From an uncultured Verrucomicrobiae bacterium (lineage in GTDB: Bacteria; Verrucomicrobiota; Verrucomicrobiia; Limisphaerales; AAA164-E04), in the NCBI GenBank assembly GCA_943788245.1, contig CALSPN010000022.1:124001-188000 (forward strand): a stretch of DNA of 64,000 bases, in the 5' to 3' direction. The translations under genes were made by a program, and so were the position numbers. The notes beneath the pieces were generated by a model. That model did not search any database. It was not told where the DNA came from and saw only the letters and a program-made list of their open reading frames with translations. Of this stretch, positions 1 to 7,957 are shown in pieces (positions within the stretch are counted from its first letter, which is position 1; the number at the start of each line of letters is the position of its first letter).

Positions 1-421
1 GATACGGCCAGGCAGTATCGAGAAAGCTTTGATGTTTATGGAGATAAGCAGGCTTTTGAATGGCCTTTGATCGAGGGAGAAGACCCTGTTTTACACACAG
101 CCAAGAAGCCGGAACACAAGATCCCCAAACGGGTCAAAGTCAAGGATTACGCCTCTCGATTGCCGAAGGGGATTCGTCCATTCACCACCAAGGGGGTGTA
201 CGATCTTGGTAAAAAAACCCATTGAGCTTTACCCAGGGTGCAGGGCATGGGGGATCTCACCCTCATCTGGCGCACGAATTTGTCAGTGCCTTGATGGACG
301 GAAGCGTGACCCGTTCCCGAACGCTCGTCAGTCCGCAAACTGGACCTGTGTCGGTATTTGCGCTCACGAATCCGCCCTCAAGGGCGGCAAAATCGTCAAG
401 TTACCCGCTTTTACGCAGTAA
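1..421 (+). pseudogene. Gfo/Idh/MocA-family oxidoreductase, C-terminal part, two frameshifts
   Basis: The window opens inside this gene, so the N-terminal NAD(P)-binding Rossmann part is not seen. Frame 1 is open from base 1 to a stop at 223-225. Coding then continues in the frame of position 222 (GHGGSHPHLAHEFVSAL) and from about 293 in a third frame (SANWTCVGICAHESALKGG) to the stop at 419-421. Both segments match the conserved C-terminus of the large planctomycete/verrucomicrobial Gfo/Idh/MocA proteins. One extra A in the seven-A run at 211-217 and one extra G near 293 would restore a single frame. Family members are NAD(P)-dependent dehydrogenases of sugars, inositols and related polyols. 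It lies 32 bp before an MFS transporter and may share its transcript. Either a pseudogene or a correctly functioning gene carrying two single-base sequence errors. Confidence 0.75.
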
Positions 422-453
422 ATTAATAATGAATCAGTAAACTAAAGTTAAAA

Positions 454-2034
454 ATGAGTAATAATAATTCACATTCAGCTGGTGACATGTTCCTTTTCTG
501 GGGTTGCTTTGTTGCTTTAATTACCACTGCATTCGCGTTTATTACGCGGGCATTCTTGGTCAATACCCCCACCTTATGGCCGGCGGCCTTTGGTTTGGAT
601 GCGGTTCAAGGGCAGGAACTGTTTGGTGCCGGCATCTGGCCGTTCGCTATCAGTATCATTGTGTTCAGTCTCATCATTGACAGGATTGGATACAAGACTG
701 CGATGATATTCAGTTTTGTCTGTTATGCGGTCTATGCCGGCATGGCTTTCATGGCGCATGGGATAGTCACCGGGGCGGACGGAGACGCCCTGGCTGAAGC
801 TCAGAAAAAGGCCTATGGTTACCTTTATGGAGGTTCTATTATCTTGGGCTTAGGTAACGGTACAGTTGAGGCATTTATCAACCCTGTGGTGGCAACGATG
901 TTCCACAAGGAAAAAACCAAATGGCTCAATATTTTGCACGCTGGCTGGCCTGGTGGACTCGTTATCGGTGGTTTATTGACCATCATGCTGGGGGACCAAG
1001 CCGCCAATGACTGGCGTATTTTGATCTATCTTATTGCCATACCCGCCATTGTGTTTTTGATCATGCTCATCAAGGCGACTTTTCCTGTCAATGAACGTGT
1101 TGCTTCTGGCACGAGTTATAAGGAAATGTTGGCAGAATTCGGTGGTATCGGGGCCTTGTTCGCATCTGCATTGATCTTTGGGCAACTGGGCCAGGTATTT
1201 GGATGGAGCGCTGGATTGACATGGGGAATCATTGCTCTGGCAACAGTCGGATACGGCCTCTATTGTAAATCTTTTGGAAGACCTATCCTTATTTTCCTAT
1301 GCTTGATCATGATGCCATTGGCGACGACAGAGTTGGGCACCGACGGTGCCATCACTGGAATCATGGAAGAGCCTATGACCGTAGCTGGATTCCATCCTTT
1401 GTGGGTGCTCATCTACACTTCTGCGATCATGGCCATCCTAAGGTTTTTCTTCGCAGGCCCTATTGTTAAAAAACTCACTCCAATAGGTCTTTTGATTCTC
1501 TCTTCGGTCATGGCCATTGTAGGGCTGTTTTTCCTGTCGTCCGCTCAGGGATTGATGATTATCTTTGTCTTCGCAACCATTTATGGATTCGGGAAAACAT
1601 TTTTCTGGCCAACCATGCTTGGAGTTGTTTCCGAACAATCTCCAAAAGGTGGGGCATTGACACTGAACGCCATTGCTGGAATTGGAATGCTGACAGTAGG
1701 AATTGTGGGCGGTCCTCTGATTGGTAAGATGCAGGAAGATTCGGTTGCCAAGAAAATGAACCAGGAAACTTACTCTCAGATCTCCTCTGAGAATTCTTAT
1801 CTGCTGGGAAATTACACTGCAGTTGATCCATCCAAAGTGGCAGAACTTGGTGAAGAAAAAGCTGGCGAAATCAATGAAGAGGTGAAACTTGCAAAGCAAG
1901 GAGCCCTTGCAAACGTGACTGTCTTTCCTGTCTTCATGCTGGTTTGTTACATTCTCTTGTTCCTCTACTTCAAGCAACGAGGAGGCTACAAACCTGTTGA
2001 AATCGATTCCAATACTGGCGGAAGTGAAGCCTAG
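454..2034 (+). CDS. MFS transporter, probably sugar or organic solute permease
   Basis: A 526-residue polytopic inner-membrane protein with about twelve hydrophobic segments, the usual size of the major facilitator superfamily or slightly longer. The first segment pair, the WPFAISIIVFSLIIDRIGYK stretch (TM2-loop-TM3 with the basic DRIGYK loop) and the LGLGNGTVEAFINPVVATMF region are typical MFS N-half features. An unusual hydrophilic insertion of about 60 residues (roughly 425-490, rich in Lys, Glu and Gln) separates the last two helices. It follows an interrupted Gfo/Idh/MocA gene by 32 bp, which suggests uptake of a sugar or polyol oxidised by that enzyme; substrate is not deducible from sequence alone. 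A strong Rho-independent terminator follows 30 bp downstream. Confidence 0.85.
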   Translation: MSNNNSHSAGDMFLFWGCFVALITTAFAFITRAFLVNTPTLWPAAFGLDAVQGQELFGAGIWPFAISIIVFSLIIDRIGYKTAMIFSFVCYAVYAGMAFMAHGIVTGADGDALAEAQKKAYGYLYGGSIILGLGNGTVEAFINPVVATMFHKEKTKWLNILHAGWPGGLVIGGLLTIMLGDQAANDWRILIYLIAIPAIVFLIMLIKATFPVNERVASGTSYKEMLAEFGGIGALFASALIFGQLGQVFGWSAGLTWGIIALATVGYGLYCKSFGRPILIFLCLIMMPLATTELGTDGAITGIMEEPMTVAGFHPLWVLIYTSAIMAILRFFFAGPIVKKLTPIGLLILSSVMAIVGLFFLSSAQGLMIIFVFATIYGFGKTFFWPTMLGVVSEQSPKGGALTLNAIAGIGMLTVGIVGGPLIGKMQEDSVAKKMNQETYSQISSENSYLLGNYTAVDPSKVAELGEEKAGEINEEVKLAKQGALANVTVFPVFMLVCYILLFLYFKQRGGYKPVEIDSNTGGSEA

Positions 2035-2064
2035 CCACCGGTAATTAAGTATAAACAATTCACG

Positions 2065-2095
2065 AAAAAGGCGGCCATGGGCCGCCTTTTTTCTT
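2065..2095 (+). terminator. Rho-independent terminator after the MFS gene
   Basis: Perfect 7-bp GC stem GGCGGCC (2070-2076) / GGCCGCC (2080-2086) with an ATG loop, extended by A-run/T-run pairing and followed by six T, then CTTTT. It ends the Gfo-MFS transcript and, by its A-run on the other side, may also slow transcription coming from the minus-strand ilvD gene. Confidence 0.9.
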
Positions 2096-2121
2096 TTGAG
2101 TGACTGACTCAGAGTAAGCCC

Positions 2122-3808
2122 TTATTGCTTCAGCACCCAATGGCTGACGCACCCCTCATGTGCCTGAGTCACTGTATGGGCGAAATCGGCGAGGTAACCA
2201 CGGGTGTGTTGCGGTTGCTTCGATGTTGCGGTTGATGCACGCTGGTCTAATTCGGTGTCCGATACCTCCAGGTGGATGCTTCCTTTCAACAGATCAAACT
2301 CAATCACATCACCATCCCTGACCAATCCGATGGGGCCCCCCACCGCTGCCTCAGGTGAACAATGAACACCGATGGCGCCGTGAGAGACGCCTGAAACGCG
2401 TGTGTCCGAAACCAGGGCGACCTTGCCATCCAGCTCAGGGACTCGAAAGAGCGGAGGTGGCAACGAGGACTTCAGGCATTCCACTGGCCACGGGCCCCAG
2501 GTTTCTCAGTACCACAACGGTGCCGGGTTTGAGCCGTTTTTCTTTGACGGCTTGAATGATGTCTCGCGGATCTTCAAAGCACATGGCGGCGCCTCTGAAA
2601 GTTGGAGATTGCATGCTCGAAACTTTAAAGACCATGCCTTCCGGTGCCAGATTGCCAAAACAGATTTGCATGTCTGCGTAAGACTTGAATGGTGCGTCCG
2701 TAGCGGCGATCAGATCCTGTTCTTCCGGCACTGATGGTGCTTCTGCCAAATTATCTGCAAGCGTCTTGCCGGTTACCGTCATGCATGATCCATCAAGGAG
2801 GCCTGCTTCAAGTAAATGTTTCAACAGCATGGGTGTGCCACCGAGTCGATGCAGGTCCACCATCGTGCGTTTGCCCCGAGGTGCAAAACTGCAGAGTACG
2901 GGAGTGTCGCGCAAAATTGCTTGTATGTCCTTGAGTGTGAAATCTACCTTTGCTTCGCGCGCCAGAGCGATGAGATGAATGATCCCGTTTGTTGATCCAC
3001 CAATGGCGGCGATGGCAGCTGCTGCGTTTCTGAATGCGGCACGTGTCAGGATATCGCGTGGTCGAAGGTCCAGCTCCAGTAAATGCCGCATTCTTCTGCC
3101 TGCGTCCATGCACTCCTCTTTTTTGGCGGGGTCGATGGCAGGGATGGATGAGCTGTAGGGAGGCATCAGGCCTATGGCTTCCATCGCAATGCCCCATGTA
3201 TTGAAAGAAGCCGCGATGCCACAACCCCCAGGGCCGGGACAGGCTGCCTTGATGATGGCATCCGCTTCAGATGCCGGGATCTCTCCCACATCTGCTGCCG
3301 CCTGGGCGTCGTAGGAATCAAGGATGGTGACATCGCGCCCTTTATAGCAACCCGGCATGATGCTGCCGCCGCTGAGGATCAGGCCCGGAACATTCATTCT
3401 TGCCAGTGCCATTGCAAAACCTGGCCCATTCTTGTCACAATGGTGCGTGCCAATCATGCCATCGTAGCAGTGCGCGCTCACGACGCATTCAGACGCATTG
3501 GCGATGAGGTTTCTGGAGGGAAGAGAGGCATTCCCGCCTTCCATCCCTTGCGTGATGTTGTCACTGACACCCGGTACACCAAAGGGGAATCCCAGCAAAC
3601 CAGCGGATTTGCAACCTGCAGCAATCATTTGACCCAGCTCATGGGCATGCACATTACAGAGATTGCCATCCAATAGAGGGACTCCGATGCCGATCTGAGC
3701 CTTGTCGAGATCGCTTTCATCAAATCCAAGGCCCCAATAAAAAGATGTGACACCTTTCTGCCAGCCACGGGTCAGTTGCTTGCTATTCCAGTTGAGTGTA
3801 TCGGGCAT
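2122..3808 (-). CDS. ilvD: IlvD/Edd-family dehydratase, probably dihydroxy-acid dehydratase, one frameshift
   Basis: Two overlapping minus-strand frames make one protein of about 560 residues, the family length. The first (3808 down to about 2446) carries the three cysteine-containing segments that bind the Fe-S cluster in this family: CNVHAHEL near residue 51, CDKNGPG near 120 and CPGPGGCG near 190, then PYSSSIPA. The second frame continues with DGKVALVSDTRVSGVSHG and SPEAAVGGPIGLV, the conserved C-terminal domain. The break is at an AAA (2446-2448 on the plus strand); one base fewer joins the frames. IlvD dehydrates 2,3-dihydroxy acids in valine, leucine and isoleucine synthesis. Several residues differ from classical IlvD (HHCDKNGPG, MEAIGLMPP), so a sugar-acid dehydratase of the same family is an alternative. 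Divergent from the cyclophilin gene. Confidence 0.8.
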
Positions 3809-4012
3809 GCTGGATTTATCTCATGTGAAGATATCCCGGTGCAAATTTATTTTAGCGAAATGGTGGGTTCCCACCTAACGAGTGATCCTTGAATCAACCT
3901 GCACTTATGCCGAGTATTTGAATGCATTGATTGATATTCCGGATTGTCAGGGGGCGATAAATCGCCGAAAAAAGGCTTTGCGGATTCTGCCTTATCCATC
4001 AAATATCAACCC

Positions 4013-4882
4013 ATGAAAGTTCTGCAGTCTATCAAAACACGCGGCTTCGTGTTGCTCACGATGATGTTTTGCTTTGATAGTACCCTTGTGTCAGCCGTAC
4101 CTGATGAAGATGGATTGTATGCTGTCATTCGCACTGAAACGGGCGAAATCACCATACGCATGGCTCATGAAAAAGCACCTCGAACAGTCGCAAACTTTGT
4201 TGGCTTGGCTGAAGGAAACAAGACCTGGCTGGATCTGACCGATGGAACAATCCGGAACAATCCATTTTACAATGGTATCACCTTCCATCGTATTATTTCA
4301 GATTTTGTCATCCAGGGAGGATCACCGAATGGAATGGGCAATGACGGGCCCGGCTATCTTTTCAAGGATGAATTTCATCCTGATCTCAGGCATGACAAGG
4401 CCGGCATACTTTCCATGGCCAACTCGGGCGCCAATACGAACGGTAGTCAGTTCTTTATTACACTCTCGCCTCAGCCACATCTGGATGACAGGCATTCTGT
4501 GTTTGGAGAAGTGGTGGAAGGAATGGATCAGGTTTTTGAGCTCGGTCAACTACCTCAAACGGCACCCGGGACCAAGCCTGTGATACAGTCTGTCGATATT
4601 GTGCGTGTGGGGGAAGCAGCTCAGGCATTCAGCCTGGATAGTCTGGACGAGCCGTTACCAGGCCTGATTCCAGCCGATGTTTCCATGGTCAGGATGCCAA
4701 CAGGCAGTTTTGAGCTCCACTGGGAAGCGGACTCAACTGCTGTCGAATACTTGTTTGCAACTCAGAACTTTGTTGAATGGAGTGGAGCACTTCTAAATCC
4801 TACCGGCCGGGTCGCCATGGATCAATTTGTCGCTACCAGGCAGCAGTTTTTTGTGAAAATCATCCAAGTCAAGAGGGATTGA
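4013..4882 (+). CDS. Secreted cyclophilin-type peptidyl-prolyl cis-trans isomerase
   Basis: Start chosen at ATG 4013, which begins a signal peptide (MKVLQSIKTRGFVLLTMMF, cleavage probably after SAVP); a TTG at 3944 in frame would put 23 polar residues in front and is unlikely. The catalytic cyclophilin domain covers about residues 35-200 with FHRIISDFVIQGG (catalytic Arg and Phe), NGSQFFITL and DDRHSVFGEVVEG. It catalyses prolyl isomerisation during folding of exported proteins, most likely in the periplasm. A C-terminal extension of about 85 residues without a motif I recognise follows (residues 205-289). Divergent from ilvD and convergent with the Gfo/Idh/MocA gene. Confidence 0.9.
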   Translation: MKVLQSIKTRGFVLLTMMFCFDSTLVSAVPDEDGLYAVIRTETGEITIRMAHEKAPRTVANFVGLAEGNKTWLDLTDGTIRNNPFYNGITFHRIISDFVIQGGSPNGMGNDGPGYLFKDEFHPDLRHDKAGILSMANSGANTNGSQFFITLSPQPHLDDRHSVFGEVVEGMDQVFELGQLPQTAPGTKPVIQSVDIVRVGEAAQAFSLDSLDEPLPGLIPADVSMVRMPTGSFELHWEADSTAVEYLFATQNFVEWSGALLNPTGRVAMDQFVATRQQFFVKIIQVKRD

Positions 4883-4914
4883 TTTGCAGGTGACCTCGTC
4901 TGACGTTGTGTGCT

Positions 4915-6021
4915 TCAGCTCAAAGCGACTTCTGCGCCACCATTGCGAGCAGACTCCAGGCAAGCATCCATCACTCGTTGAGTTTTTAAGGCAATGTCCG
5001 GCCAATGCGGGTCGATTTTGCCCTTGATCACACAGTCGGCGAATGTTCTGAACAACTGGGTCTCCTGCGCGCTGGGATGATTGTTGGAATATTCTTTCAC
5101 ATCGTGTCGCTTGATATGTCGCTCCATGTTGAACTGGGAACCGTTCACATCAAAATGTGCCTTGTTGGTTTCAAAGCTCAGTTCGGAGTCATAATAAGGG
5201 AGTACAAAATCTTCCATTGTCAAATGTCCTTTGTTACCGCTCACACTGATGAACTGCTGGTTCTCGGTCAGGAAAGAGTTGTAAAAGCTGGCGGAAACTC
5301 CGCTTTCAAAGAAAAGCTCGCCTGAAAATTCGGTGGGCACGCGATCCGGACTGTCAGATCGTCCTGTTCCATTGAGTAGACGTCCCGAGACATGGGTTGG
5401 CATAGCATACTTCATCGCCCATAGACTGAAGCGAATGGTATACCACCCTAGATCTCCAATGCAGCCAGCTGGTTCCAATCCGCTATGCATGCGTATATTG
5501 TTTTTGAGGAAGTCCTCCGGTGCGCAAAAGCTGAACATTGCTGTGATTCGCTTGATATCTCCGACACTTTCTTGATCTTCCAGCACCGACCGGATCGCAT
5601 CGAGTCTCTGGCTGTGCATGAACATGACGCCATCCATGAATTGAACATTGTTTTCCCGGCAAACGGAGATCATCTCTTCCAATTCAGAGGCGTTGATACC
5701 GCAGGGCTTTTCACACATGACATGTTTGCCAGCACGCGCGGCCCTGATCACCCAATCTTTGCGAAGTCCCGTCGGAAGGGGGATATACACCGCGTCAATA
5801 TTGGGGTTTTCAATGAGGGATTCGTAGCCCTCCACAGCCACCGGCGCAGGGCTAAAAGGGCTTTGGAGTTGGCATTCATCAATGAATGCCTGCGCTTTTT
5901 GAATATCGCGGCTGGCCACTGCAGCGATACAGCCATTGTTGGAATGGTAGATCGCCTGATAGTTCTTACGGGCGATATGGGCACTGCTTAATATGCCCCA
6001 GCGGCACTTGGATGCTTTCAT
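4915..6021 (-). CDS. Gfo/Idh/MocA-family oxidoreductase
   Basis: Intact 368-residue dehydrogenase. The N-terminal Rossmann fold starts at RWGILSSAHIARKN (a variant of the G-x-G-x-x-G dinucleotide motif: here G-I-L-S-S-A) and contains AVASRDIQKAQAF and the diagnostic GKHVMCEKPCG segment around residues 93-105 in which the Lys of EKP is the catalytic lysine. The C-terminal part is the usual substrate/dimer domain. Family members oxidise or reduce sugars, inositol, 1,5-anhydrofructose and similar compounds with NAD(P). It ends 33 bp from the cyclophilin stop (convergent). No neighbour fixes the substrate. Not closely similar to the other two Gfo/Idh/MocA genes of the window in its N-terminal motif. 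Confidence 0.88.
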   Translation of the reverse strand: MKASKCRWGILSSAHIARKNYQAIYHSNNGCIAAVASRDIQKAQAFIDECQLQSPFSPAPVAVEGYESLIENPNIDAVYIPLPTGLRKDWVIRAARAGKHVMCEKPCGINASELEEMISVCRENNVQFMDGVMFMHSQRLDAIRSVLEDQESVGDIKRITAMFSFCAPEDFLKNNIRMHSGLEPAGCIGDLGWYTIRFSLWAMKYAMPTHVSGRLLNGTGRSDSPDRVPTEFSGELFFESGVSASFYNSFLTENQQFISVSGNKGHLTMEDFVLPYYDSELSFETNKAHFDVNGSQFNMERHIKRHDVKEYSNNHPSAQETQLFRTFADCVIKGKIDPHWPDIALKTQRVMDACLESARNGGAEVALS

Positions 6022-6122
6022 GTTGAGATTTTGTAGTGACCTCGTTTGGCTTTTGCAAACCCTAATGAACGGTTAATTGATCAACGAAATTCAGGCCAGT
6101 GAGCAAATTATTTGATTTAGGA

Positions 6123-6638
6123 TTATTCGATTTTGCCGGAATAAAGGTAGTATGCCTGATTCGTAGCCGACAGGTATTTGACAACTTCAATGACGTTGGG
6201 GTCGGCTTGATTCTCTGGAAAATGGATCAACACCAATTGTTCCTCCTGCTCAACAGCTGTTGCCAGATTTGTGAGAACGACAGTTTCAGTCCATGAGGAT
6301 TCAATCTGGTTCAGCAATGGCTTCTGCCCGATGCTCATCAGAAAAAGGACGGACGAGTTTAACTCAGGCAAAGGAATCTTGGGGTCAAGGGGAGTCGAAA
6401 GGCTGGTTTTTTTTATTTGAACTCCGTGTGCAAGTTCAAAGGCAGTGACCAATCGATCAATGGAATGCTTGACGTCGGGGCCCACGTAAAGGTCAACAGG
6501 TTTCATGGATCGTTGCCCCTCCGGCAGTGGGCCGGTATCCTCCTGCATGGTCAATTTGCTGGTACGCCACAACGTCAGCAGAAGGACCAGGGAGAGCGTG
6601 CCGATTAAAATGAGGATATTCTCTTTGCGTCGAGTCAT
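6123..6638 (-). CDS. Membrane-anchored protein of unknown function, weakly like a solute-binding domain
   Basis: 171 residues: a short basic N-terminus (MTRRKEN), one hydrophobic segment (about residues 8-26) that could anchor or be a signal peptide, then a soluble domain. The start of the soluble part, DLYVGPDVKHSIDRLVTAFELAHGV, resembles the first strand-helix of molybdate-type periplasmic binding proteins, and there are two further hydrophobic strands (SSVLFLMSIG, QLVLIHFPEN). It is shorter than ModA-type proteins (about 230 residues or more), so it may be a truncated or divergent member. Its ATG overlaps the stop of the small upstream frame (ATGA), which suggests translational coupling. 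Function unknown. Confidence 0.6.
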   Translation of the reverse strand: MTRRKENILILIGTLSLVLLLTLWRTSKLTMQEDTGPLPEGQRSMKPVDLYVGPDVKHSIDRLVTAFELAHGVQIKKTSLSTPLDPKIPLPELNSSVLFLMSIGQKPLLNQIESSWTETVVLTNLATAVEQEEQLVLIHFPENQADPNVIEVVKYLSATNQAYYLYSGKIE

Positions 6639-6787
6639 CGCGGAAAGTAATAGTGCAAAATCCCTGCTCTGCCAATGAACTCCTTAAAATACCATGGCTG
6701 GCTCCCTTCAATTTTTGTTTTCATCCAAGGATAGGTTTCTCCCGTTTTCAAATTTCCTGATTCTTGCGTCTGAATGAATCGAGTCAA
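6635..6787 (-). CDS. Possible 50-residue protein coupled to the downstream membrane protein
   Basis: Open frame of 50 codons from a TTG at 6787 (or 29 codons from ATG 6724) to a TGA that overlaps the ATG of the next gene as ATGA. The composition reads like a real protein: GETYPWMKTKIEGSQPWY and a C-terminal AGILHYYFPR, rich in aromatic residues. No clear Shine-Dalgarno sequence precedes either start, and I do not recognise the family. The four-base overlap is the main support. Confidence 0.35.
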   Translation of the reverse strand: MTRFIQTQESGNLKTGETYPWMKTKIEGSQPWYFKEFIGRAGILHYYFPR

Positions 6788-6919
6788 TGAGCATCATACA
6801 TACGGGTGGCTTAAGCGAATATTGCGATCCGTATCTCAAGAACGTGCAGGCAACGGACCAGTTGATCCTGATCAACGTTTCCAAGTTTCATTCGTTGTGG
6901 TGCAGTTGATCATATTGGC

Positions 6920-6948
6920 TTGACACATGTATCACATGCTACTATGTA
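6920..6948 (+). promoter_or_regulatory. Candidate promoter upstream of the PadR/VIT locus
   Basis: A perfect TTGACA (6920-6925) is followed after 17 bp by TATGTA (6943-6948), only a half-matching -10. The interval contains CATGTATCACATG and ATGTAT, short repeats of the kind often bound by PadR-family repressors. The next plus-strand genes begin about 170 bp later, so this could be the start of the transcript that includes padR. The -10 is weak and the assignment is an inference. Confidence 0.3.
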
Positions 6949-7116
6949 TAACAATGTAATTGTCATCAAAAAAAGACTTTGTGAATCCGTGGTGATGATG
7001 GCAAAGACCGGAAAACAAAATCAATTGCTGAAGGTTTCAAGGTGGTTTTACCTGCAGTGCGGAGAGGGTTGTATGTTTCAGGTGATGGTGAAGCAATAGC
7101 CCACTGATTCAAAATC

Positions 7117-7615
7117 ATGAATATCAACTTTCATATATATTCCCCGTATCGATTGCTGCTTTCGTCTGTATTTTCATCACGACAGTCACTCTTTGCTTAG
7201 TCAAAAAGCATACCAAGGAGATCAGATTGAATACATCTTCCTTTCTGTCTGCATGGCAGTTTGCCCTATCCAAAAGGGCTTTGATGGTGGCTAGGCATCA
7301 TGCCATTCACCATCATCGTGATATTCTACGCATTGGTGTGCACACGTCCGTCTGAGTTTGGGGCGTTGGCCGCAGTTTCAACGAAACTTTGACGAATGGA
7401 TTGTTGCGTTTTCATCATGCTCTCAGCTGAATACCTCGTCGTTGGGGTTGATTGTATCACTCTACGCGACAGGCATCATGACCTTGCTTAGTTTTGCGTT
7501 CAAATCACTCAGGTTTCTATCTTTTAGTTGCCTCATTCACATGGTTTTTGTGGGCCTCTCATTGGGCTTGTTTCTATTGGTACCTCATCCATTCTTAAAC
7601 TGGTTGTTCGACTGA
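7117..7615 (+). pseudogene. Unrecognised small membrane protein, two apparent frameshifts
   Basis: ATG 7117 followed by one missing T in the run at 7129-7131 opens a frame with a signal-anchor-like start: hydrophobic SIAAFVCIFITTVTLCLV then basic KKHTKEIR. That frame stops at 7352-7354; the frame from 7358 then continues with two further hydrophobic stretches (SSLGLIVSLYATGIMTLL and MVFVGLSLGLFLL) to a TGA at 7613-7615 that overlaps the padR ATG as TGATG. A well-placed AAGGAG (7215-7220) lies six bases before an in-frame TTG at 7227, an alternative start. The TGATG coupling supports a real gene in the padR operon. I do not recognise the family; about 165 residues if restored. Confidence 0.4.
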
Positions 7616-7956
7616 TGACTGATTTTTTTGACAATTGGACGGTTCAAGTGCGCAAGGGATTACTCGAAATGTGCATCCTGACAGCCTTGGAAGATCGTGA
7701 ACGATATGGCTACGATTTGGTCAAAGGTCTGGTAGGTGTACCGGGCCTGGGGATCACTGAAGGCACCGTCTACCCTCTACTATCCAGGTTGCGAAGGCAT
7801 GGCTTGATTGCTTCAAGACTGGAAGAATCCAGCGGCGGTCCTGCCCGCAAATACTATGCGCTGACGGATGATGGACGAGAGGCAATCGCATCCATGGATG
7901 TTCATTTAAAAACGCTCTTTAAAGGGATGAAAACTCTTCAACGTAAAGGATCTTGA
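7615..7956 (+). CDS. PadR-family transcriptional regulator
   Basis: 113 residues beginning at the ATG that overlaps the preceding stop (TGATG). The PadR winged-helix domain spans nearly the whole protein: LLEMCILTALEDRERYGYDLVKGL (helix 1-2), GITEGTVYPLLSRLRRHGLI (recognition helix, with the diagnostic E-G-T-V-Y-P-L-L) and PARKYYALTDDGREA (wing). PadR proteins are usually repressors that sense small molecules and bind their own promoter. It ends one base before the start of a HAAS-domain gene; PadR/HAAS gene pairs are a well-known arrangement in which the HAAS protein is taken to work with the regulator. A longer frame upstream (from 7528) lacks coding character. Confidence 0.9.
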   Translation: MTDFFDNWTVQVRKGLLEMCILTALEDRERYGYDLVKGLVGVPGLGITEGTVYPLLSRLRRHGLIASRLEESSGGPARKYYALTDDGREAIASMDVHLKTLFKGMKTLQRKGS

Positions 7957-7957
7957 T

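Noticed and set aside
1438-2058. 206-codon minus-strand frame over the MFS gene
   Set aside because: Antisense to a clear transporter; Cys/His/Asn-rich shadow translation without a motif.
5485-5991. 168-codon plus-strand frame within the Gfo/Idh/MocA gene
   Set aside because: Opposite strand of an intact, well-conserved gene; no ribosome-binding site or family.
6995-7099. 34-codon frame starting MMAKTGKQNQ downstream of the candidate promoter
   Set aside because: Weak start context and no conservation evidence; not enough to call a gene.
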